DNA from: Daldinia sp. FL1419 | Lineage: Eukaryota > Ascomycota > Sordariomycetes > Xylariales > Hypoxylaceae | DNA: 28,281 bases | Assembly (NCBI GenBank): GCA_025201765.1 | Contig: MU623609.1 | Span: 1 to 28,281, forward strand | Direction of reading: 5' to 3' | Shown here: piece after piece, positions 9,563 to 19,673 of the stretch | How the letters are laid out: each line of letters starts with the position of its first letter | Position numbering within the stretch: the stretch's first letter is position 1 | The notes under the pieces: model-generated | What the model was told of the DNA's origin: nothing | Databases searched by the model: none | What the model saw: only the letters and a program-made list of their open reading frames with translations | Position numbers and translations under genes: made by a program

Positions 9563-10087
9563 AAAATAAATAAATAAAAATCAATATTTAAAGGTTTATA
9601 TATTAAATAGGAACTCTAATAACTCTTATAGGATATGCCCTAACCCTATACTTTTATTATATAAATCTCTATAGAAAAACTAATAATTTTGTACTTAAGA
9701 TTTTAAATTAATCAGATAAATCAACAACTTCTAAGAGCTTATATATTGGATATAAGTTCTAATTAAAGGAAAATTCTAATTAAACAAGAACTCTAATTAA
9801 ATAAAAAACTTTAATTATAAATAAGAAAATAACTCTTAAAAGCTTATTTATCTTTTAAAAAGCTTATAAAAACTTTAAAAAGGTTGGCTTTATGGAAATT
9901 AATAAGGTCTTACAATTTTAATTATGTAATTACATTACAACCCTCTATAAGAACCCGCCTTTAAAAAAAATTAATAATAAAAATAAAAATAAAAATAAAA
10001 ATAATAAAAAAAACTTATGTATTTAGGGTGACTCAGTTATAAAAATAATTAAAAAAAGAATTTAATTAAAAATATAAGAATAATTTT
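9563..10087 (-). mobile_element. Family A fragment, reverse orientation, left-end side
   Basis: It holds about one and a half array units, including GGATATGCCCTAACCCTATA (9631-9650), then the reverse of the conserved left module (AATTATGTAATTACATTACAA, ACCCGCCTTTAAA), an A-rich tract, and the left terminus reading ATATAAGAATAATTTT on the plus strand, ending at 10087. It directly follows the 3' tail of family B copy 2. With the next full copy, which starts at 10377, it forms a pair with left ends facing each other. Confidence 0.65.
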
Positions 10088-10246
10088 ATTCTCTAATTTA
10101 TACAACCTTTGGCTTATTATGGATTAATTGAAATATAAGGCATATCTGCAGGGGCTATTAAATTTCCTATTCAATATATGCTTCCTAATAGGCATTTAAT
10201 TATAAATCATCAATAATTATAATTAAATTCCTTAAATTAGGTTTAT
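10088..10246. other. Spacer between inverted family A copies, with a unit fragment
   Basis: It contains GGCATATCTGCAGGGGCTAT and TTTCCTATTCAATAT (about 10139-10177), the middle of a family A array unit in plus orientation. The rest is AT-rich and unassigned. Confidence 0.45.
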
Positions 10247-10376
10247 TTAGAATAAAATGCAATATACTATACTAAAGCTCTTCCAATGAATTACTATATG
10301 AAATTAATAAAAGATTAAGAAAAGATTAATAAAAGATTAATAATAATTAATAATAATTAATAAACTAATAAAATAT
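10247..10376 (-). repeat. Family A right-end fragment
   Basis: A strongly mutated hairpin followed by CAATATACTATACTAAAGCT, CTTCCAATGAATTACTATAT and a tail of AGATTAATAA repeats, matching the right ends at 14800 and 20679. It abuts the left terminus of the next family A copy at 10377. Confidence 0.55.
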
Positions 10377-12350
10377 AAAATTATTCTTATATTTTTAATT
10401 AAATTCCCTTTTCAATTATTTTTATAATTGAATTACCCCAATTACATAAGGTTTTTTTTAAACAAGGGAGGGATTTTTATAAAGAATTATAATATAATTA
10501 TATAATTAAAATTATAAAACTTTATAAACTTCCATAAAACCAACCATTTTAAGGTTTCTATAAGTTTTTTAATACGTAAATAAACCATCAAAAATTATTT
10601 TCCTATTTAATTAACTTAAATTCTTAAAAATAAAATTATTAACTTTTCTATAATAATAAATTAAAATAATAGGGCTAGGATAAAATCTACCAATCTAACA
10701 CTTTTTAATATATAAATAAACCTTTAAAAATTATTTTCTTATTTAATCAACTTAAGTTCTCAAATATAAAATTATTAATTTTCTATAAAATTTTGTATAA
10801 TAAATATATAAAAATTAAAATATTTTTTTATTTAATTAAATCTTATATTTAATATAAATAAACCTCCAAAAATTATTTTCTTATTTAATTAATTCAAATT
10901 CTTAAATATAAAATTATTAATATTCCATAAAACTTTATACAATAAAAATATAAGGTTAAAGTATATTTTGTAAAAACTATTAAAACTCCTATTCAATTAA
11001 AACTCATATTTAATATAAATAAATCTTTAGAAATTATTTTCCTATCTAATCAACTTAAACTCTTAAATACAAAATTATCAATTTTTTTATAAAGTTTTAT
11101 ACAATAAAAATATAAGGCATATCCTACAAGAGCTCTTATTCTATTAAAATTCCTATTCAATTAGAACTCCTGTTCAATTAAAGCTCGTATTTAATTAAAA
11201 CTCTTATTTAATTAAAATGTATGTTTAATATAAATAAATTTCTAAAAGTTATTTTCCTATCTGATTAACTCAAATTCTCAAATATAAAATTATTAGTTTT
11301 TTTATAGAAATTCGTACAATAAAATGCAAGACATATTCTGCAAGAACTATTGAAATTCAAATTCAATATAAATAAATTTTCAGAAATTATTTTCCTATCT
11401 AATCTACTTAAGCTCTCAAATATTAAATTATTAATTTTTCTATAAAACTTTATACAATAAAACTGCAAGGCATATCCTATAAGAATTTCTATTTACTTAA
11501 AATTTATATTCAATATAAATAAGCCCTCAAAAGTTATTGTCTTATTTAATCAACTCAAATTCTTAAATATAAAATTGTTAATTTTTAAAACCATAGAATT
11601 TCATAAAATAGAAATATAAGGTTAAAACATATCCTACAAGAGCTCCTATTCAATTAAAACTCATATTCAATATAAATAAACATTTAAAAATTATTTTCCT
11701 ATCTAATTAATTTAAATTAAAATATACCCAATTATTAATTTTTCTATAGAACTTCATACAATAAAATTGCAAAGCATATCCTACAAAAACTCCTATTTAA
11801 TCAGAGCTCATATTCAACATAAATAAGCACTCAAACATTATTTTCCTATCTAATCAACTCAAATTCTTAAATATAAAATCATCAATTTTTCCATAAGAAT
11901 TTGTATAATAAAAATAGTTATAAGGTTAAAACATATCCTACAAAAACTATTAAAATTTAAATTTAACATAAATAAACTTCCAAAAATTATTTTCTTATCT
12001 CATTAACCCAAATTCTTAAAGATAAAATTATTAATTTTTAAAATCATTAAATTTCATACAATAAAAATATAAAATTAAAACATATCTTATAAAAATTATT
12101 AAAACTTAAATTTAACATAAATAAATTATTTTCCTATTTGATCAACTCAAATAAAAATACACCTAATTATAAATGTTTTTTAAACTTTAAATTTTTAATA
12201 TACTTTTTTATTCTTTATTAATTTATCAATTATTTTATCAATTATTATTAATTATTATTAATTATTATCAATTTTTTATTAATTTCTTATCAATTTCACA
12301 TAATAACTTATTAAAAGAACTTTAATATAATATATTGGATTTCATCCTAG
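10377..12350 (+). mobile_element. Family A, nearly complete monomer of about 1.97 kb
   Basis: The left terminus AAAATTATTCTTATATTTTT (10377) is followed by a conserved module, an array of about 11 units, the ATTATTAATTATTATCAATT-type tail and the right hairpin TTGGATTTCATCCTAG (12335-12350). The whole copy is mutated in the G-to-A direction: from 11761 to 12060 I count 47 C and 11 G, whereas the array of the first dimer copy (3721-4020, same orientation) has 51 G and 14 C. A minus-strand open frame of 67 codons at 11265-11468 lies across two array units and is not a gene. Confidence 0.7.
11131..11232 (+). repeat. 17-bp tandem repeat nested in a family A unit, six copies
   Basis: Units AGCTCTTATTCTATTAA (11131), AATTCCTATTCAATTAG (11148), AACTCCTGTTCAATTAA (11165), AGCTCGTATTTAATTAA (11182), AACTCTTATTTAATTAA (11199) and AATGTATGTTTAATATA (11216). 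The same module occurs once to three times in other array units and, reversed, at about 20205-20305. It explains why the large unit varies in length. Confidence 0.85.
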
Positions 12351-12544
12351 ATAATAAGGGATAAAAAATAGATTAAAAATTTAAAATTAAAAAGAATATT
12401 TATAATTGGATATTTTTATTATTAAATAATTACAATATCACTATTAAAAATAAATATTTAATTTATTTTTTTTATTTTTTTATTAATGAAAACCTAAGTT
12501 AATCAAATAAAAAAACAACTTCTAAGGACCTATTTATATTAAAT
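12351..12544 (-). repeat. Family A fragment, reverse orientation
   Basis: It has the TAAGGGATAAAAAATA, TTTAAAATTAAAAAGAATAT and TATTTATAATTGGATAT block that stands between tail and array in reverse copies, and then one partial unit (AACCTAAGTTAATCAAATAA). There is no terminus at either side. Confidence 0.5.
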
Positions 12545-12690
12545 AAAATTATTTTTATGTTTTTAATTAAATTCCTGATTTTTATACTTATATTGCAATT
12601 GAAGGAGGACTTTTTCAATTTTTTTATTATCTTTTTATAAAATCTTCATAAAAAGCCATATAATTTGATTTATTAAAAATCTAATATTAT
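12545..12690 (+). repeat. Family A left-end fragment with internal deletion
   Basis: It starts AAAATTATTTTTATGTTTTT, AATTAAATTCCT, then jumps to GAAGGAGGACTTTTT; the usual TTATAACTGAGT block is lost. It fades into unassigned sequence by about 12690. Confidence 0.5.
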
Positions 12691-13838
12691 ATTAAATGAC
12701 AAAAAGGCATTACATTATATATATAATGGTAAAAGTATTGAAGAAGAAGTAATATTTAAATAATAAATAATTAGGTCCAGAGTTTGTTCAATTCCATTTT
12801 AAATATTACTATTATAAAAAAAAGTAAAAATAGAATAAAAGTAAAAATTAAATAAAATAAAATAAATATTAATATAATATTAATTAATAAATTATTAAAA
12901 ATAATTAAATTTAAATTTAAAGATATAATAATAGAAATAAAGTTAAAAATTAAAAAAATAATGTACATATAAAAGATATATATGAATATTATAATAGGTA
13001 CAAAATAAAAACATTAATATAATAATATGCCCAAATTAAATAAAATAAAAGAATTAATTGAAAAAATAATAAATAATATTAAAAGATTGTAAAAATAATA
13101 TTAGATTATAATTATTAAAAGAATTATTAAGTCTTAAATTTTTATTATTATAATATTAATTTAATTTTAATATAAAATTATAATTGAAATAATAATAGAA
13201 TTATAGGAAATATTAAAAAGAAATTTTAAAAAGATTATATAAATTATTAATAATATAATTAATAAAAATGATATTATGATAATATATTAATTTTATAATA
13301 ATAATTTAATTTAAAATTAAATAATATAAAAATAATTAAAATTAAATTAAGAAATATTTAATTAAAAAATAATTGAAATAAATAAAATCTGATAATTATA
13401 ATTAAAAATTTAAAATAATTAATTTAAAAATTATTTATATTAATTTATAAAATTTGATAAAAATTGTCTTTTAAAAAAATGAAATTAAGATCTTTAAAAT
13501 GAATTTTATATTTAAAAAGTTTTTAAAAGTTAAATTTATAATCTTAATTATGAGAACTAAGGGACTAAGGGATTAAATATGGCCTATTAATTTTATATTA
13601 ATAAGTTATTATAAAAATTGAATTTTACTTTTGTAAATTATTTATAAGAAATATAAGAATGATATAATATTTTAAATATTATTATTTTGGATATATTATA
13701 AAATATTATAAAAAATAATTTAAATATGTTAAATGTATAAATCTTATTTATAAAAGAAATAATTGAATATATAAAATATAAAAATTTAAATATTTAAAAG
13801 TAAAAAAATAAAAAAACATAATAAAGGAAATACAGAAT
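12691..13838. other. Unassigned AT-rich stretch
   Basis: About 1.15 kb of nearly pure A/T with no match to the other families and no credible gene. A 65-codon minus-strand frame (12771-12968) is made almost only of I, L, F, N and S, which is what A/T-only sequence gives, so I do not call it. Plus-strand base use favours A and G in parts of the block. Confidence 0.5.
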
Positions 13839-13924
13839 ACCCCCCCTATAAAATTTACACATATTTTTTAATTATAAATAAACCTTAAAAAAATTAATTT
13901 CTTACTTAATTAATTCAAATTCTA

Positions 13925-14499
13925 TAACGTACCCTACAATCAACCAATCAGTAAAAATACATACAAAATACATCTATGCATAAATATGCATTCTATTCGA
14001 AAAAAATTATATAAAAAATCAATTTAAAAATTTAAAAATCTTTTTTAAAAATAAGTCCAAAACAATTGATATTTTAACTAACGTGCCGCACAAATCAACC
14101 GATCAAATAAGTTAACTAATCAACCAAAATATAACCAAAAATTAAAGAAATTTAAAAATCGTAACTTTATAAATTCTTAATCTTATTTTTTCAAATTTTA
14201 ATATATTTTATATTATATAAATCTAATATTATAAAAAAATTGAAAAAATACTCCCGGGAGTATAAAAGAAGTTGGTTAAAATATTAACTATTTTAGACCT
14301 ACTTTTCCGTTTTCTATTTTTAATAAATTGAAAAAAGTTGTATAAAATTTAGAAAAAATATTGTAATTATTACTTTTAAAAGAGATATTCAAATCTTTAA
14401 ACCGATTTTTGATACGATTTTTTTGAATAGAATGCACGTTTACGCACAGACGTATTTTGTATATATTTTCGCTGATCGGTTGACTTGTGGGGTACGTTA
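13925..14499. mobile_element. Short inverted-repeat element 1 (TA-flanked, pogo/mariner-like ends)
   Basis: The left end TAACGTACCCTACAATCAAC (13925) and the right end, minus strand TAACGTACCCCACAAGTCAA from 14499, begin arms that stay similar for about 85 bp (13925-14008 against 14411-14499). Shared stretches are CAAAATACRTCTRTGCRTAA and TGCATTCTATTC. More diverged similarity continues to about 14076 and 14340. Flanking TA at both ends fits the TA target duplication of Tc1/mariner/pogo elements; at about 575 bp without an open frame this would be a MITE. It is not simply nested with element 2: the arms of the two elements interlock. Confidence 0.65.
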
Positions 14500-14693
14500 A
14501 TTTCTTCTATATCCCTAAAAGAACTTTTCTAATTTTTTTATAATATTAAATTTATATAATATAAAATATATAAAAATTTGAAAAAATAAGATTAAGAATT
14601 TGTAAAGTTACGATTTTTAAATTTCTTTAATTTTTAGTTATATTTTGGTTGATTAATTAATTTATTTGATTGGTTGATTTGTACGGCACGTTA
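14079..14693. mobile_element. Short inverted-repeat element 2, interlocked with element 1
   Basis: The left end TAACGTGCCGCACAAATCAA (14079) and the minus strand from 14693, TAACGTGCCGTACAAATCAA, head arms of about 165 bp (14079-14246 against 14525-14693) that are nearly identical, including AAAGAAATTTAAAAATCGTA and ATTCTTAATCTTATTTTTTC. The first 28 bases resemble the ends of element 1, so both belong to one family (consensus TAACGTRCCRCACAARTCAA). Its left end lies inside element 1, and the right end of element 1 lies inside it. There is no open frame. Confidence 0.65.
14248..14263. repeat. Perfect 16-bp palindrome ATACTCCCGGGAGTAT
   Basis: Self-complementary over all 16 bases and much richer in G+C than its surroundings. 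It sits just past the inner end of the left arm of element 2. It contains no CpA or TpG step, so it offers no preferred RIP target. Confidence 0.9.
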
Positions 14694-14799
14694 TAGTTCA
14701 TAAAAAATTGTTTTTATATAGTTTTATACAAATAATATACATTCTTTTAACTTATATCCTCATTGTACACACTACCATTACCAAACAATCACATATAAT
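14694..14799. other. Unassigned spacer
   Basis: AT-rich with a moderately C-retaining end (CACTACCATTACCAAACAAT). No feature recognised. Confidence 0.4.
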
Positions 14800-14895
14800 C
14801 CAGGACGAAGTCCGGTGTATTATACTAAAACTCTTCCAATAAATTATTATATATAATTAATAAGAAATTGATAATAATTGATAAGAATTGATAAG
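14800..14895 (-). repeat. Family A right-end fragment with intact hairpin
   Basis: It begins CCAGGACGAAGTCCGG, the unmutated terminal hairpin (GGAC-GAA-GTCC stem with outer CC/GG), followed by TGTATTATACTAAAACTCTT, CCAATAAATTATTATATATA and a tail of TTGATAAGAA repeats. It is cut at 14895 by unrelated CpA-rich sequence. Confidence 0.7.
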
Positions 14896-15022
14896 CGCAC
14901 AGACCACTCACTAAAAAATCCACCCAAATAAGCCACATTTACCCACGCCACACCACATCCACCAGCCACTCCAGGGTAGTTTCTGAGGGACTTCGCAGAT
15001 TTCAACAAAACTTTGAGTTTTC

Positions 15023-15054
<32 letters not shown>

Positions 15055-15055
15055 A
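15023..15055 (+). repeat. T25-A8 homopolymer tract
   Basis: Twenty-five T followed by eight A. It could be slippage expansion or the poly-A tail of a reverse-strand retrotransposed piece; no source is identified. Confidence 0.8.
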
Positions 15056-15122
15056 GAGCGTTTTAAATTTCCAAAAAAAAACAATTAAAATAATACTTTT
15101 TTGCGGGCTTCGGGATGGACCC

Positions 15123-15142
15123 ATCGGTCACGTGTGACCGAT
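15123..15142. repeat. Hairpin ATCGGTCA-CGTG-TGACCGAT
   Basis: A perfect 8-bp stem with a 4-base loop in an otherwise RIP-free island. No T-run follows that would suggest a terminator, and its function is unknown. Confidence 0.8.
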
Positions 15143-15179
15143 TTGTTATAATAATTTAAAAAGTTATTTAAATCAAATT

Positions 15180-15305
15180 AAATCTATTAAATCTGTTAAA
15201 TCTATTAAATCTATTAAATCTAGTAAATCTAGTAAATCTAGTAAATCTAGTAAATCTAGTAAATCTAGTAAATCTAGTAAATCTAGTAAATCTAGTAAAT
15301 CTATT
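15180..15305 (+). repeat. 9-bp satellite AAATCTAKT, 14 units
   Basis: Four units AAATCTATT/AAATCTGTT/AAATCTATT/AAATCTATT (15180-15215), nine identical AAATCTAGT units (15216-15296) and one AAATCTATT (15297-15305). The homogeneous core with variant edges is typical of recent slippage expansion. The identical units carry no RIP-type differences, so the expansion is younger than local RIP or too short to trigger it. Confidence 0.95.
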
Positions 15306-15340
15306 AAAAATAATTTAAATAAATTACACTTATTTAATAC

Positions 15341-15404
15341 CCGGACTTCGTCCGCTTCCTATTGGAATTAAATTACACTTTTGGCGACCGGCTTCATCCT
15401 GGAT
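15341..15404 (+). repeat. Two family A terminal hairpins in tandem
   Basis: CCGGACTTCGTCC (15341-15353) and ACCGGCTTCATCCTGGAT (15387-15404) are two plus-orientation right termini 46 bp apart, each preceded by an AATTACACTT-containing block. Only the end of the element is present, and the rest of family A is absent on the left. Confidence 0.6.
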
Positions 15405-17274
15405 TTAATTTTAATTCTTCTATCTAATTCTTCTAATATTATTGGGCTAAATGTATATATAAGAGAAATAATAATAAAAATAAATAATAAATAAAATAAC
15501 ATAATAAGATTTATATATTTATAAATCTTAAGGAGAAGAGTTATCTATTTTGAACTTAATAAGTTTAAAACCCTTATATATATAATATATTAATTAGATA
15601 ATATTTTCGATATTTATTATAAAGGTTTATAATATCTAGTAATATCTAATTATTATTTATTTTATTTTATTTTATCATTAATAAATTATAAATTATTATT
15701 AACTATTTATTTTATTTAAATTTTTAAATATTGGATGGATAAGGTACTATTGTATACAATAATAAAAATAAAGGTTTTCAAATATATTGAATTAAAAGTA
15801 ATTATAAAAAATAAATATATATTTTAATTATACAATTAGAATATCTAGTTTATATATAGGATTAAAGTGGGTTTTGTACTATTACCATAATTATATAACC
15901 AATATTCCCATATTAACAACTTTTCTTTTCTTTTATAAAATCATATAATATTACAAGTTTAATATATATAAGCGCCAATTAAATTATAATTTTAAAACAT
16001 TTAAACATATTAAATTAAAATTAATTCTATTTATAATCTTCTTTTTATTCATATTTAAATTAAATTAAAGATTTCTTATATATCCTAAATATCTGAAATT
16101 TAATATTAAAATTAGATATATACTTAATAGTTTAAGTATATTTAATCATTTTTATAAGCCTTATTCAAAAATATAATAATTAATCATTTTAAAACATATA
16201 ATCCTATTTAACAATTCCTTTTTTTTAAAAGATTATATTTATTTATTCAAATTAATTAATAAATATAGTTAATATTATTTATATTATAAAATAATTGGTA
16301 TTAATAAATGTTTTAAAGGTTTTTTATAAAGGATTAAAGGATTATTAAAGTTTATTAAGGTATTTATAAAACTTATTAAAGTACTCATAAAGTTTATTAA
16401 TTATACTCAAAAAATTGATATTTTTTTGATTATTAAATTGTTATTAATTCTTTAAGTGTTAGGTTATTATCTCCTCAGATATTAAACTGTTATTATCTTC
16501 TCAGGTAATAATAATAGGCAAAATCTACTTGATAAAGGTAGGATGAAAAATCTTTAGGTAAAACCTAAAATTTACTAATAAAAAAAATTATAATATAATC
16601 TTAATATTTTTATTACTTTTTTTTTAAATATTTCTTATAATAGTATAAATATAAGTAATAATATAAATATAAATCCATATTATTTATGTCTTTCTTATTT
16701 CATTAATTATACCACAATCCTAATTAACCAATAAATTTACAAAAGATTTAAGGAAAAAAACCTACATTTTTAAATGTTTTTTATTATTATACAATTATTT
16801 TTAATTAAATATATATATAGAATATTTTAAAAAATTACAAATTTAATTAATTGTTAAATAATATTAATTATTAATATTTTTAAAGAAATTTTAAATTAAT
16901 ATAATAAATTAAAAATAGTTTTTTTTAGATGAGCCACTTTACAGCTTATCCCATTTTTATTATTTTACACCTCCAATTAATCCTAAATGCTTTTATATAA
17001 TTTCACTTAAACCTTTTTTATTTTTTTATTTATTATATAATAATATTATGTTATTTTTTTATTTTATTAATAAATTATATAATAAAATTATATTTTTTTA
17101 TTTTTTATTTAATAAATTATTATATTATATAATTATAAATTTATATTTTAAATTTAAATTAAAAATGATTTTTTTAAATGTTTTTTTTATATCTTTTATA
17201 ATATAATTAAGTTTATTTTGATTATTTTTTATTTTATTTTTTAATATATATTTATTATATAAATTTTGTTGTCT
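15405..17274. other. Unassigned AT-rich stretch of about 1.87 kb
   Basis: No gene, RNA or family match is seen. Local structure includes short degenerate repeats at 16318-16402 (ATTAAAGTTTATTAAGG type), a 26-bp direct repeat with TTATTATCTYCTCAG at 16464-16478 and 16490-16504, and a short hairpin TTTAGGTAAAACCTAAA near 16553-16569. From 16930 to 16990 the sequence keeps more G+C (GAGCCACTTTACAGCTTATC). This may be further RIP-erased transposon or former gene sequence. Confidence 0.45.
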
Positions 17275-17592
17275 ATCGAAGAAAATAATGAAGCTATCTT
17301 GGACTTCGCTGTTGCCTCATACTTGGGCTGCTGCCACGTTACTTTATGAAATTTAAATATTGTAATATATTAAATGTTTTTTTATATTAAAGTTTAATTA
17401 TTTCTATTAAAAGGTAAATTTTAATAAAAATATAAAATAAAATTAAAATTATAATAATATAATTTAATTCAATAAATAATGAATAGGCTTTCTTTGAAAT
17501 ATAGTTCTTATCTGGAACAAATACTAAAAGATGGACTGGATATTTGTAATATATTCTAGGTAAATTGGAGTAATAATAAATAATAATAATAG
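17275..17592 (+). mobile_element. Family B copy 3, strongly 5' truncated
   Basis: Only the 3' 320 bp are present, collinear with 9250-9562 and 27320-27637. The first 65 bases (CTATCTTGGACTTCGCTGTT, GCCTCATACTTGGGCTGCTG) are much less mutated than the same place in other copies. It ends in AGGTAAATTGGAGTAATAAT and a (TAA)n tail. Confidence 0.7.
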
Positions 17593-17655
17593 TAATAATA
17601 ATAATTAAATAATTTTTAAAAAGATTTATTAATATAAATTCCTATTTAATAATAT

Positions 17656-18021
17656 AATATAGAAGGTTCACACCATAAGAAACCATAGGTAGGCGCACAA
17701 AATATATTAAAATTTAAAATTATTTTAATATATTATATTAATTTGAAATTTATTTAAAAATATGAATATTTAATATAATTTAAAAAAAAATTTAATTTAT
17801 AATTTTTTGAATTAATTTATATTTATTTATAATTAAAGGTATATATATAATAAGATTAAGTATCCAAAATTATGGGCTTGTTTTTTTAAACTTTTTAAAA
17901 ATTAATTGGTTAATTAAGATTATGGCGTAACTAATGAAATAAGAAAGATAAAGATGATTTAAAAACTTTTATATATCCTATATATATTTGTAACTTTTTA
18001 TGGTGTGAAACCTTTTATATT
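17656..18021. mobile_element. Small inverted-repeat element (MITE-like), 366 bp
   Basis: The left end AATATAGAAGGTTCACACCA (17656) pairs with the minus strand from 18021, AATATAAAAGGTTTCACACC; the match runs 24-25 bp and ends in ATAAR. The interior is AT-rich and non-coding, with a G-richer right part (GATTATGGCGTAACTAATG). It lies between two family B copies. No second copy is in the window, so the class is not assigned. Confidence 0.5.
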
Positions 18022-18094
18022 TTTAAATCTAAATATTATATTATTAAATAAGTAGATATACTAATAAATTCCTTTAAAACTATTTAATTAATTA
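18022..18094. other. Unassigned spacer
   Basis: AT-rich with nothing recognised; it ends where the ATTTATTTATTTATTATT tail of the next B copy begins. Confidence 0.4.
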
Positions 18095-18625
18095 TTTATT
18101 TATTTATTATTACTCCAATTTACCTAGAATATATTACAGGTATCTGGTCCATCTTTTAATATTTGTTCCGGGTAGGAATTGTGTTCCGGAGAAAATCCAC
18201 CTGTTACTTATTTGAATAAACTCTATCGCCATAATTTTAATTTTATTTTATATTTTTATTAAAATTTATTTTTTAATAGAAATAATTAAATCTTAATATA
18301 GAAAAATATTTTATATATTATAATACTTAAATTTTGTAAAATAATATAGCAGCGGCTTAGGTGTAAAATAATAATAATATTTAAAATAATTTTATTATTT
18401 TCTTTAATAAATTAAAAAAATATTATTATATTATAAAGAAGTTATTCTAGGAAAAGATTAAAATATATATGGTTTATATAGGGTATAAATATATATGAAT
18501 AATTTCACATCTTTATGAAAAACTATCACATATTCTTACTTTTACAACCCTCTTTTCAACATTACAATATTATATTTACTCTCCAAAATGGCTCAAAATG
18601 GTGCTGCCAACCCGTGGCCCTTCCC
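18095..18625 (-). mobile_element. Family B copy 4, 5' truncated, relatively well preserved
   Basis: It starts with the simple tail and CTCCAATTTACCTAGAATAT and keeps GGTCCATC, GTTCCGGGTAGGAATTGTGT and TCCGGAGAAAATCC, giving the best view of the B 3' end. It runs to AATGGCTCAAAATGGTGCTG at about 18606, after which ACCCGTGGCCCTTCCCGGC is no longer like other B copies. Confidence 0.7.
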
Positions 18626-19354
18626 GGCTAACCTCAGAATATTATATTAAAAATAATAAAAACTAATATAATAAATTATTCTTTTTTTTGATAATAAATT
18701 CTTTAAATTTTAGGTTTGTCCCCATTTATTTTCCATTATTTTTATTATTAGAAGAATAGTTTATTATTTATACATATATTAATGTAAATATTCTTATTAT
18801 ATATATTAATTATTATTTTTGAAAAAATAAAGAAATTAATATTATTATTTAGGTTTATAATTAATAATATAAATATTAAGGTCATATAGTTTATTTTTTG
18901 TAAGATATTAATAAAATATATAATAAATTCCCTTTATTTCTTAAATATTTAAATATAATAATTTTCTGTTTGTATAAATCTAAAATTATATTGTAAATGG
19001 CTTATTAATTTTGGATGTGATTTTATATATAAAGTTATATAATTTAAGAATGGTTGGTTTATTTTATTATTAATCATTTTAAATATTGTGATTTGATTGT
19101 TAATTAAAGAAATTTAAATTAATTATTAAATAATATATTTAAATTTAATTATTTAAATATTAATAAATTAAATAATTTGGTAGGTGTTATTATATAGGGT
19201 CTAATAATAAATTAGTTGATGGAAGATGATGATACCTATAATAAAATTATTATGTTAAATGTATTGTTTAATATAGTTATTTGAAATAGATTTTTTCTAT
19301 AAAGAGGTAAATTGTTAAAATAAATTTGATGATATAATATTAGTAAAATATTAT
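18626..19354. other. Unassigned stretch with G-retaining block
   Basis: No gene is visible. Around 18990-19330 the plus strand keeps G and has almost no C (TGGTTGGTTTATTTT, GTTGATGGAAGATGATGATA), similar in skew to 61-360, so mutation here struck plus-strand C. The source is unknown. Confidence 0.45.
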
Positions 19355-19673
19355 TATTATTTATTATTACCCCAATTTACCTAAAATATATTACAAGTAT
19401 CCAGTCCATCTTTTAATATTTGTTCTAGATAGGAACTATATTCCAGAAAAAACCTACTTACTATTTATCTAAATAAATTATATTATTATAACTTTAATTT
19501 TATTTTATATTCCTATTAAAATTTACTTTTTAATAAAAATAATTAAATTTTAATATAGGAAAATATTTTATATGTTATAATATTTAAACTTTGTGAAATA
19601 ATGTAGAAATAACCTAAATATAAGGTAATAATAAGGTTTAAAATAATTTTATTATTTTTTTTTAATAAATAAT
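19355..19673 (-). mobile_element. Family B copy 5, 3' part only
   Basis: It begins ATTATTATTTATTATTACCC, CAATTTACC and follows the B consensus to TTTTTTTTAATAAATAAT. It ends exactly where a family A right-terminal hairpin starts (CCAGGATG at 19674). Either family A inserted here and the remainder was lost, or B was 5' truncated next to A. Confidence 0.65.

Larger units (their letters stand above)
14896..15143. other. RIP-free island with poly-T tract and hairpin
   Basis: Positions 14896-14985 are rich in CpA (for example CCACGCCACACCACATCCAC), the preferred RIP target, so this is probably unique sequence that was never duplicated. A T25 run (15023-15047) followed by A8 comes next, then GCGGGCTTCGGGATGGACC and a hairpin. 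No open frame of useful length and no RNA gene are recognised. Confidence 0.5.

Noticed and set aside
11265..11468. 67-codon minus-strand open frame
   Set aside because: It spans two family A array units and consists of repeat sequence; the frame is not kept in neighbouring units.
12771..12968. 65-codon minus-strand open frame that looks like a membrane protein
   Set aside because: Made almost only of I, L, F, N and S, as any A/T-only sequence would give; no start context, no partner and no conservation visible.
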